Shown here: positions 53,954 to 61,086 of the stretch, one piece after another | How the letters are laid out: each line of letters opens with the position of its first letter | Position numbering within the stretch: position 1 is the stretch's first letter | Assembly (NCBI RefSeq): GCF_040892545.1 | Contig: NZ_CP156079.1 | Span: 4,871,501-4,935,500 of the forward strand | Length of the DNA stretch: 64,000 bases | Direction: 5' to 3' | From: Paracidovorax avenae | GTDB lineage: Bacteria > Pseudomonadota > Gammaproteobacteria > Burkholderiales > Burkholderiaceae_C | The notes under the pieces: model-generated | Databases searched by the model: none | What the model was told of the DNA's origin: nothing | Seen by the model: only the letters and a program-made list of their open reading frames with translations | Translations under genes and position numbers: made by a program

Positions 53954-54769
53954 ATGCCCCAGCCCAACCGCTTCAAGCGCGCGCTCGCCGCCGGCCAGCC
54001 GCAGATCGGCCTCTGGTCCACCCTGGCATCGCCCTACGCCAGCGAACTGCTCGCGGGCGCGGGTTTCGACTGGATGCTGCTGGACACCGAGCATTCGCCC
54101 AGCGACGTGCCGCACATGCTGCAGCAGCTGCAGGCCGTGGACGCCGAGCGCGACGGGCGCACGGCCGCCGTGGTGCGGCCCGCATGGAACGACCCGGTGC
54201 TCATCAAGCGCTACCTCGACATCGGCGCGCAGAGCCTGCTGCTGCCCTTCGTGCAGAACGCCGACGAGGCGCGCGCCGCGGTGGCTGCCATGCGCTACGC
54301 ACCGCGCGGCATCCGCGGCATGGGCGGCTCGGTGCGGGCCACGCGCTTCGGCCGCGACACCGGCTATCTCGCGCAGGCCGAAAGCGAGTTGTGCCTGCTC
54401 GTGCAGGTGGAGACGGCCGAGGCGCTGGAACGCATCGAGGACATCGCCGCGGTGGACGGCGTGGACGGCATCTTCATCGGCCCCGCGGACCTCTCGGCCA
54501 GCATGGGGCACGCGGGCCGGCCGCAGCATCCCGAAGTGCGCACGGCCATCGACGGCGCGATCCGCCGCATCCGCGCCTGCGGCAAGGCCCCCGGCATCCT
54601 CATGGCCGACGAGGCCCGAGCGCGCGAGTGCCTGGACCTCGGAGCGCTCTTCGTGGCCGTGGCCATCGACATGCTGCTGCTGCGCCAGGGCGCCGACGCC
54701 GCAGCCGCGAGGTTCCGGGGCAGCGCTGACGCTGCCCACCGCCAGCCCCCTGCTTCGCACACTTACTGA
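53954..54769 (+). CDS. hpaI: HpcH/HpaI-type class II aldolase
   Basis: A 271-residue aldolase that splits 4-hydroxy-2-oxo-heptanedioate or a close analogue into pyruvate and a semialdehyde. Motifs are [54 protein letters not shown], the metal ligands in [19 protein letters not shown] and [14 protein letters not shown]. Last gene of the catabolic operon, 35 bases after hpaH. Confidence 0.93.
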   Translation: MPQPNRFKRALAAGQPQIGLWSTLASPYASELLAGAGFDWMLLDTEHSPSDVPHMLQQLQAVDAERDGRTAAVVRPAWNDPVLIKRYLDIGAQSLLLPFVQNADEARAAVAAMRYAPRGIRGMGGSVRATRFGRDTGYLAQAESELCLLVQVETAEALERIEDIAAVDGVDGIFIGPADLSASMGHAGRPQHPEVRTAIDGAIRRIRACGKAPGILMADEARARECLDLGALFVAVAIDMLLLRQGADAAAARFRGSADAAHRQPPASHTY

Positions 54770-54833
54770 ACCCTGTCCGCGGCCGGGCTGCCGGCCCCAG
54801 GCCCGTCGTGGTCATTGCCGATTCAATTGCACA

Positions 54834-54844
54834 CAATTTAATTG
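54834..54844. promoter_or_regulatory. candidate OhrR operator
   Basis: CAATT-T-AATTG has perfect 5-base arms, with an additional CAATTG ten bases to the left, in an AT-rich patch just before ohrR. It resembles the AT-rich palindromes recognised by OhrR proteins and would allow autoregulation of ohrR-ohr. Confidence 0.5.
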
Positions 54845-54862
54845 GCCGCAATAATCCAGCCC

Positions 54863-55333
54863 ATGCCTTCCCGCCCCATCCCAGCCACGGCCCCGCTCCC
54901 CGCCCTCCAGCGGCTGGACAGCCAGGTCTGCTTCGCCCTGTATTCGGCGTCGCTGGCGATGACCAAGCTCTACAAGCCGCTGCTCGATGCCGTGGGACTC
55001 ACCTATCCGCAGTACATCGCCATGCTCGCCCTCTGGGAGCAGGACGGCATCACGGTCTCCGAACTGGGCGAGCGCCTGTGCCTGGATTCGGGCACGCTGA
55101 CCCCGCTGCTCAAGCGCATGGAAGCCTCCGGGCTCGTCGCCCGCGAGCGCGACCCCCAGGACGAGCGGCGCGTGCGCATCACCCTCACGCCCGGCGGCCG
55201 GGCCCTGCGTGGCCGGTCCGAGTCGATCCCGCACTGCGTGCTGGAGCGCAGCCAATGCACCATTCCCGAACTGGAGGCGCTGACCGCGCAGCTCACGCAG
55301 CTGCGCGAACGGCTCTCCCGCAGCCCGGGCTGA
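54863..55333 (+). CDS. ohrR: organic hydroperoxide resistance regulator OhrR
   Basis: A 156-residue MarR-family repressor whose reactive Cys23 stands in DSQVCFALYSASLAMTKLYK, the sensor position of OhrR. The winged HTH is ITVSELGERLCLDSGTLTPL and RERDPQDERRVRITLT. Oxidation of the cysteine by organic peroxides should release the operator upstream and induce ohr, 56 bases downstream. ATG 54863 is preferred to TTG 54842, which would overlap the candidate operator. Confidence 0.93.
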   Translation: MPSRPIPATAPLPALQRLDSQVCFALYSASLAMTKLYKPLLDAVGLTYPQYIAMLALWEQDGITVSELGERLCLDSGTLTPLLKRMEASGLVARERDPQDERRVRITLTPGGRALRGRSESIPHCVLERSQCTIPELEALTAQLTQLRERLSRSPG

Positions 55334-55389
55334 CGGTCTTTTCCGTTCGCGCCCATCCTTTTTTCCCATCCCCAACCCAAGGAGTCCAC

Positions 55390-55806
<417 letters not shown>

Positions 55807-55902
55807 TCCCGCGATCGCCGGCCGGCCGCCCGCCCCCAAAGCCCGATGCAGCCTGGGGGGCGGGCGGCTTTGCTTCTGGACACACAAAGGCAATTACGTT
55901 AC

Positions 55903-55927
55903 TTCGGCCGGCCTTCTCGCACTTCGC
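55903..55927 (+). promoter_or_regulatory. PIP box upstream of the MGCV gene
   Basis: A perfect TTCGG-N15-TTCGC, 67 bases before the start codon. The sequence 30 bases on is GACGAT, one base off the YANNNT -10. Confidence 0.7.
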
Positions 55928-55994
55928 AGAAGCGCTCAGCACTGCCGCCGGTTGCGGGACGATTCCTCCATCTTTGTTTTCATGAGGAATCACC

Positions 55995-56513
55995 ATGGGC
56001 TGTGTCCACGGCACATCACGCACCAGTTCCCCGACCCGCGCCAGCCGGGCACGCGACGGCGATCACGCTCCAGCACGCCACGCCGGCGGAACGCGCACGA
56101 TGACCGCCTATCCCGACGAGAGCCTCGGCATCCAGGGCCGAGCCGCGGGCGGCGTCGGCTTGCAGACCAACCGCGGAGCCATATCCAGCATCAACAGCGA
56201 GGCCATGCAGCTTCTGCGGGATACACGGGATACGCTCGGAGAGAACTCGCCATTGCGCGGTGAGTTGCGCGAACTCCTGCAAAGGATGGCCCTGCACCTG
56301 GGAGGCCGCCCATCGGCCACGACTCCGCAGGAATACCGGCGGGCGCTGGACAGCATCCGGCGGGACATCGAGCAGTACCGCGCGGACAACCCCACCGCCC
56401 ATGAACTGGAAGGCCGGGTGGCCTATGCCATGGCGTTCCACGAGGACAACTTCGAACAGTCCACCATGACGTATCCCACCGGGTACGACATGAGCCGCTT
56501 CCAGGGGCGGTGA
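55995..56513 (+). CDS. unknown small protein under a PIP box, candidate type III effector
   Basis: I recognise no family for this 172-residue protein. It starts MGCVHGTSRTSSPTRAS: Gly2/Cys3 could be acylated in a plant cell, and the first 50 residues are rich in Ser, Thr, Arg and Gly. The remainder is helical (AMQLLRDTRDTLGENSPLRG, ELRELLQRMALHLGG, EYRRALDSIRRDIEQYRADN) and ends FQGR. GAGGA lies eight bases upstream of ATG 55995. There is no secretion signal of the Sec type. The PIP box, leader composition and isolated single-gene setting support an effector. ATG 56100 (MTAYPDESLG) is a shorter alternative start. Confidence 0.65.
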   Translation: MGCVHGTSRTSSPTRASRARDGDHAPARHAGGTRTMTAYPDESLGIQGRAAGGVGLQTNRGAISSINSEAMQLLRDTRDTLGENSPLRGELRELLQRMALHLGGRPSATTPQEYRRALDSIRRDIEQYRADNPTAHELEGRVAYAMAFHEDNFEQSTMTYPTGYDMSRFQGR

Positions 56514-56541
56514 CCGGCCATGCCGCCGGCGGCATGGCCGG
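56514..56541 (+). terminator. perfect GC palindrome directly after the MGCV gene
   Basis: Arms CCGGCCATGCCGCC/GGCGGCATGGCCGG abut with no spacer and begin one base after the stop codon. It folds into a strong stem of about 12 pairs. No T-run follows, so it may stabilise the mRNA end rather than terminate intrinsically. Confidence 0.5.
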
Positions 56542-56659
56542 CGGCTCCGCATGGCCCCCGGGCCTCTCCGGAGCGTCGAATGGTCCACGAATTGCCTATG
56601 CCGGAATAGCTATTTCCCCCAAACAGAAATAGCGTCTCTGACATTCCCGCGTTCATATC

Positions 56660-56684
56660 AGCCCGGCACTGCACGTGCCGGGCT
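56660..56684 (+). terminator. hairpin followed by T-rich tract
   Basis: AGCCCGGCAC/GTGCCGGGCT, with perfect 10-base arms and a five-base loop. TTCTTTTTT begins about ten bases later. This is the best candidate rho-independent terminator in the window, though the T-tract is displaced. Confidence 0.55.
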
Positions 56685-56819
56685 CCGAAACCCTTCTTTT
56701 TTGCAGCGTCTGCCCGCAGAAACGGACGTTTCCGCGCCATCATGTCGGGCGGCGCTCCCGCCTCTCCAGCATTCAACGCCCTGCCCGGTCCACGACGGCC
56801 TCCTGTGCCTGCGCCCGCC

Positions 56820-57578
56820 ATGAAGATCGCCCTGCTGTCCGACATCCACGCCAACCGACAGGCGCTCGAGGCCTGCCTCGCGCATGCGCGTGCCCAGGGC
56901 GCGGAACAGTTCGCCCTGCTCGGCGACCTGGTGGGCTATGGCGGCGATCCGGTGGCCGTGGTCGACACCGTGATGGAACTGGCCGCGCAAGGCGCGCCCT
57001 GCGTGCTGGGCAACCACGACGCGGCCGCGCTGGACCCGCCCGTGGATTCACCCCTGCTGGGCGAGCAGAGCGCGCAGTGGACGCATGCGCAACTGGCGCC
57101 CCGGCATTGCGAGTTCCTCGCGGGCCTGCCACTCACGCGCCGGCTGGGCGCATCGGCCCTGCTGGTGCATGCCAGCGTGGACGATCCCGCGCACTGGCAC
57201 TACGTGCACGACGCGGGCGCGGCGGAGCGCAGCATGGCGGCCGCGAGCGCCATCGACCCGGCGATCCGCTACGTGTTCTGCGGCCACGTGCACGAACAGG
57301 CGCTCTACTTCCTCACGCCCACGGCCAAGCTCATGCGCTTCGCGCCGCAGCCCGGCGTGGCCGTGCCCGTGCCGCCGCACCGCCAGTGGCTGGCGGTGGC
57401 CGGCTCGGTGGGCCAGCCGCGCGACCGCGACGTGCGCGCCATGTACGCGCTGTTCGACGATGGCGCCGCCACGATCACCTTCCACCGCGTGCCCTACGAC
57501 CACGCGGCCGCGGCGGCGGCCGTGCGCGCCGCGGGGCTGCCCGCCTTCTTCGCGGACCGGCTCGAAGAAGGCCGCTGA
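56820..57578 (+). CDS. metallophosphoesterase
   Basis: A 252-residue calcineurin-like phosphoesterase with all metal motifs: LLSDIHANRQAL (Asp8, His10), ALLGDLVGYGGDP, VLGNHDAAAL, LLVHASVDDPAHWHYV and FCGHVHEQALYF. The substrate is unknown; such proteins act on phosphoproteins or nucleotides. It is followed 16 bases later by a Ser/Thr kinase gene, suggesting a kinase-phosphatase pair. The start ATG 56820 (MKIALLSDIH) is the family-type start. Confidence 0.9.
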   Translation: MKIALLSDIHANRQALEACLAHARAQGAEQFALLGDLVGYGGDPVAVVDTVMELAAQGAPCVLGNHDAAALDPPVDSPLLGEQSAQWTHAQLAPRHCEFLAGLPLTRRLGASALLVHASVDDPAHWHYVHDAGAAERSMAAASAIDPAIRYVFCGHVHEQALYFLTPTAKLMRFAPQPGVAVPVPPHRQWLAVAGSVGQPRDRDVRAMYALFDDGAATITFHRVPYDHAAAAAAVRAAGLPAFFADRLEEGR

Positions 57579-57594
57579 CCCGGCCGGCCCCTCC

Positions 57595-59040
57595 ATGAAG
57601 CTGCTCGCTCCCGGCACCGCGGTGGACGGATTCGTGGTGCACGAGTGCCTGCACGCGGGCGGCATGGCGCACATCTACCGCGCGTCCTGCGCCGATCCCG
57701 CGCAGGACCCGGGCTTCCCGCTCGTGATGAAGGTGCCCCGCATGACGGCGGGCGACGGTGCCGAGAACATCGTGGGCTTCGAGGTGGAACTGCAGATCCT
57801 GCCTGCGCTGCAGGGCCCGCACGCGCCGCGCTTCGTGGCCGCGGGCGACCTGGCCCGCCTGCCCTACCTCGCCATGGAATACGTGGAGGGCCACACGCTG
57901 CAGCACCGCCTGGACGCGGGCGGGCGACCCGGCGCGCAGGAGATCGCACAGCTCGGCGCGGCCATGGCCCTCGCGGCACACAGCCTGCACCAGCAGAACG
58001 TCTGCCACCTGGACCTCAAGCCCGCCAACGTGCTGCTGAGGCCGGACGGCAGCGCGGTGCTGCTGGACTTCGGCCTCTCGTTCCACGCGCACTACCCCGA
58101 CCTGCTGGCCGAGGAGATGCGCGAGGCCGTCGGTTCGCCCGCCTGGATCGCGCCCGAGCAGGTGGTGGGCGTGCGCGGCGACCTGCGCAGCGACGTCTTC
58201 GCCATCGGCGTGATGCTCTACGAACTCGCCACCGGCGAGCTGCCCTTCGGCGCGCCCGCCACCCGGGGCGGCCTGCGCCAGCGGCTGTGGATGACGCCGC
58301 GCCCGCCCCGCCAGCACCGGCCGGACATCCCGCCCTGGCTGCAGGAGGTGATCCTGCGCTGCCTGGAACCCGAGGCCGCGCAGCGCTATCCGTCGGCCGC
58401 GCAGCTCGCATTCGATCTCGCGAACCCGGAGCAGGTGCCGCTCACCGAGCGCGCGCACCGCCTGCGCGGACCGGGCCTGCGCGCCCACCTGCGCCGCTGG
58501 CTGCGGGCCGCGGGCATGCACTACCAGCCCAGCCCGCTGCCGGCGCGGCTGATCGAGGCCGCCCCCATCCTGATGGTCGCGCTGCCCGGCGAGGACGCCG
58601 CCGACGCGACGCTGCAGTCGCTGCGCGAGGCGGCGGCGCGGTCGCTGGGCATCCGGCCCGGCGCGCGCCTGGCCTGTGTCACGGTGGTGTCTCCTTCGGC
58701 CAGCAGCGCCACCGACCATGCGCGCAGCGAGACCACGCTGCACCGGCGCCATCTCGTGCGGCTGCGGCAGTGGGCAGCGGGGCTGGACCTGCGCGGCCAC
58801 GGCGCGAGCTTCCACGTGCTCGAATCCGGCGACGTGGCGCAGGCGCTGGTGCGCTACGCCGCCGGCAACCGGGTGGGCGTGATGATCCTAGGCGCGGCCA
58901 CGCACGGCGTGCCGCTGCAGCGCTTCATCGACACCATCCCGCTGCGGGTGGTGCGGGATGCGCCCTGTACGGTCATCCTCGTGAAGCCGCAGGAGCCCGC
59001 CAGCGACAATGCCGGCCATGCACCATTCACCAGCGCCTGA
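57595..59040 (+). CDS. Ser/Thr protein kinase fused to a universal-stress-protein domain
   Basis: A 481-residue protein. The N-terminal Hanks-type kinase (about 10-280) has a glycine loop CLHAGGMAHIYRA, Lys in LVMKVPRM, catalytic HLDLKPANVLL (Asp140), DFGLS, an APE-like WIAPEQ and DVFAIGVMLYELATGELPFG. The C-terminal region (about 325-470) is UspA-like, with ILMVALPGED at its start and VGVMILGAATHG...PCTVILVKP at its end, including the nucleotide-loop pattern. It probably phosphorylates partners in response to stress or ATP state. It overlaps the next gene, which encodes another kinase, by 32 bases. Confidence 0.9.
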   Translation: MKLLAPGTAVDGFVVHECLHAGGMAHIYRASCADPAQDPGFPLVMKVPRMTAGDGAENIVGFEVELQILPALQGPHAPRFVAAGDLARLPYLAMEYVEGHTLQHRLDAGGRPGAQEIAQLGAAMALAAHSLHQQNVCHLDLKPANVLLRPDGSAVLLDFGLSFHAHYPDLLAEEMREAVGSPAWIAPEQVVGVRGDLRSDVFAIGVMLYELATGELPFGAPATRGGLRQRLWMTPRPPRQHRPDIPPWLQEVILRCLEPEAAQRYPSAAQLAFDLANPEQVPLTERAHRLRGPGLRAHLRRWLRAAGMHYQPSPLPARLIEAAPILMVALPGEDAADATLQSLREAAARSLGIRPGARLACVTVVSPSASSATDHARSETTLHRRHLVRLRQWAAGLDLRGHGASFHVLESGDVAQALVRYAAGNRVGVMILGAATHGVPLQRFIDTIPLRVVRDAPCTVILVKPQEPASDNAGHAPFTSA

Positions 59041-60046
59041 GCGCGACGACCTCCACCCCTACTCCCTCCTCACGCCCGACCTCGTGCTGGACGCGCTCGC
59101 GTCCATCGGCCTGCACGGCGACGGCCGGCTGATGGCCCTGGGCTCCTACGAGAACCGCGTCTACCAGGTGCACCTGGAGGACGGCTCGCGCGTGGTCGCC
59201 AAGTTCTACCGCCCGGGCCGCTGGAGCGAGGCGCAGATCCTGGAGGAGCACGCCTTCTCCGCCGAACTGGCCGAAGCCGAGGTGCCGGTCGTCGCACCGC
59301 TCGCCGTGGAGGGCCGCACCCTGCACGCGCATGCGGGCTTCGCGTTTTCCGTGAGTCCCTGGCGCGGCGGCCGCACACCCGACCTGGACGACTTCGAGGC
59401 GCTGGAATGGATAGGCCGCTTTCTCGCGCGCATCCACACCGTGGGCACGGCGCGGCCGTTCGCGCACCGCCCTGCGCTGGATGTGCGCAGCTTCGCCGCC
59501 GAGCCGCGCGACGCCCTGCTGCAGGCAGAGGCGATCCCCCTGGACCAGCAGTCGGCCTGGACCGCCGCCTGCGCCGATGCCATCGCGCTGATCGAAGAAA
59601 AGATGGCAGGCACCGGTGGCGCGGCGCCACGTACCGTGCTGCGCCTGCACGGCGACTGCCACCCGGGCAACGTGCTCTGGACGCCCGCCGACCTGCCCGG
59701 CGGCGGTCCGCATTTCGTGGACCTGGACGACGCGCGCATGGGACCGGCCGTGCAGGACCTGTGGATGCTGCTGTCGGGCGAGCGGCGCCAGCGCACGCAG
59801 CAACTGTCGGCCCTGCTGGACGGCTACGAGCAGTTCCGCGACTTCGACCGCCGCGAGCTCGCGCTGATCGAGCCGCTGCGCACGCTGCGCCTCATCCACT
59901 ACAGCGCCTGGCTCGCGCGGCGCTGGAGCGATCCGATCTTCCCGATCAACTTCCCCTGGTTCGGCAGCAGCGACTACTGGCGCGGCCAGGTGGACATGCT
60001 GCGCGAGCAGATCGAGGCGATGCAGGAAGAGCCGCTGGCAGCGTGA
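59009..60046 (+). CDS. srkA: stress response kinase SrkA (YihE)
   Basis: A 345-residue APH-fold Ser/Thr kinase: MALGSYENRVYQVHLEDGSR, VVAKFYRPGRWSEAQILEEH, catalytic LRLHGDCHPGNVLWTP, metal-binding FVDLDDARMGPAVQDLWMLL, and the C-terminal LARRWSDPIFPINFPWFG typical of YihE/SrkA. In E. coli it counters stress-induced death pathways. ATG 59009 lies inside the preceding kinase gene, and ATG 59018 is an alternative. The back-to-back placement of two kinases and a phosphoesterase is noteworthy. Confidence 0.93.
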   Translation: MPAMHHSPAPERDDLHPYSLLTPDLVLDALASIGLHGDGRLMALGSYENRVYQVHLEDGSRVVAKFYRPGRWSEAQILEEHAFSAELAEAEVPVVAPLAVEGRTLHAHAGFAFSVSPWRGGRTPDLDDFEALEWIGRFLARIHTVGTARPFAHRPALDVRSFAAEPRDALLQAEAIPLDQQSAWTAACADAIALIEEKMAGTGGAAPRTVLRLHGDCHPGNVLWTPADLPGGGPHFVDLDDARMGPAVQDLWMLLSGERRQRTQQLSALLDGYEQFRDFDRRELALIEPLRTLRLIHYSAWLARRWSDPIFPINFPWFGSSDYWRGQVDMLREQIEAMQEEPLAA

Positions 60047-60221
60047 CACAGGAGAAGAAGCGGCAGGGTCCGCGTCACACCACGGCTGCGCAGCAAACGC
60101 AAACAATTGTCAAATTCCACGCCTGGCGCACGCAGGCCGTTAGTTTCGGGCCCTTCGTATTCTCGTGGCGCGCTGCGGCCGGCCTGCGTGGCCGTGCCTC
60201 CATCGCTCCGCTCCCGTTTCC

Positions 60222-60908
60222 ATGCGCATTGCCGTCCTCGACGACGACCCGATCCTTCTCGACCTCCTGCAGGCCACGGCCGCACGGGCCGGGCACACCT
60301 GCCACCTCTACCAGGAAGGCGGGGAACTGCTGAAGGCACTGCGCACGGATACCTATGATCTGCTGGTGGTGGACTGGCACCTGCCGGACATGGAAGGGCT
60401 GGAGGTGATCCGCACCGTGCGTACGGCATCGGACACCGTGCCCATCCTCTTCATCACCCGCCGCAATGCCGAGCAGGACCTGGTGGAGGCCCTGGCCTGC
60501 GGCGCCGATGATTTCATGACCAAGCCGCTGCGCATGGGCGAATTCATGGCGCGCTGCAACGCCCTGCTGCGCCGCGCCTATCCGCAGGCGGCAGCGGGCA
60601 CGCTGGTGTTCGGCCGCTACCGGTTCGACCAGGAGCAGCGCAGCCTACGGGTGGATGGCGTGCCGGTGGAATTGAAGAACAAGGAATACGAACTGGCGCT
60701 GTTCATGTTCCAGAACGCGGGCCGGCTGCTCTCGCGCGAGCACCTGCGCGAGGCCGTGTGGGGCGACATCCATGACGCGCCCTCGCGCTCGCTGGACACG
60801 CACATCTCGCGCCTGCGCGCCAAGCTGGCGCTGGTGCCGGACCATGGGTATGTGATCACGGCGGTGTATGGGGTGGGGTATCGACTGGAGGCTGTGGCCC
60901 CCCCCTGA
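60222..60908 (+). CDS. OmpR-family response regulator (orphan)
   Basis: A 228-residue two-component regulator: receiver domain with RIAVLDDDPILLDLLQATAA, phospho-acceptor Asp51 (LLVVDWHLPD) and Lys in DDFMTKPLR, then a winged-helix DNA-binding domain (FDQEQRSLRVDGVPVELKNK, EHLREAVWGDIHDAPSRSLD, HISRLRAKL, ITAVYGVGYRLE). No sensor kinase gene is adjacent on either side. ATG 60222 (MRIAVLDDD) is the family-type start. Target genes unknown. Confidence 0.93.
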   Translation: MRIAVLDDDPILLDLLQATAARAGHTCHLYQEGGELLKALRTDTYDLLVVDWHLPDMEGLEVIRTVRTASDTVPILFITRRNAEQDLVEALACGADDFMTKPLRMGEFMARCNALLRRAYPQAAAGTLVFGRYRFDQEQRSLRVDGVPVELKNKEYELALFMFQNAGRLLSREHLREAVWGDIHDAPSRSLDTHISRLRAKLALVPDHGYVITAVYGVGYRLEAVAPP

Positions 60909-61005
60909 GTCGCCTTCGGCGCCTTCCCCCCAGGGGGACGACGCCAGCGGCCCGGCGAAGCCGGTTCCGCGGCGTCTGCTGGCGTGGCCTGCTCCGCGGC
61001 CTTCT
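60901..61005. repeat. candidate Comamonadaceae intergenic repeat element
   Basis: The GC-rich stretch from the last codons of the response regulator onward (CCCCCCTGAGTCGCCTTC, CCCCCCAGGGGGACGACGCC, CGGCGAAGCCGGTTCCGCGG) looks like a REP/intergenic element that recurs in this bacterial family. This is judged from memory of its style. No second copy was noticed in the window, and its right boundary is uncertain. Confidence 0.35.
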
Positions 61006-61086
61006 GAACGGCAAAGGCCGCGCCTTAACGCAGGCCGCCAATCATGTTTGAATCGGGGGCCTTGGTGTCCCCCCGTTCAGATCACC

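Larger units (their letters stand above)
56514..56819. other. 306-base gap between the MGCV gene and the phosphoesterase
   Basis: It contains two strong hairpins (56514-56541 and 56660-56684) and a TTCTTTTTT tract at 56694-56702. The stretch 56595-56660 is comparatively AT-rich. No further gene could be supported. An in-frame ATG at 56742 would extend the phosphoesterase, but that extension is Pro/Ala filler. Confidence 0.5.

Noticed and set aside
56742..56819. Upstream extension of the phosphoesterase from ATG 56742
   Set aside because: The extra 26 residues are Pro/Ala/Gly filler. The conserved protein starts MKIALLSDIH at 56820.
61040..61086. GGGGG...CCCCC hairpin before the DUF11 stop as a terminator
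   Set aside because: The stem is only five pairs with a nine-base loop and no T-tract follows on the leftward strand.
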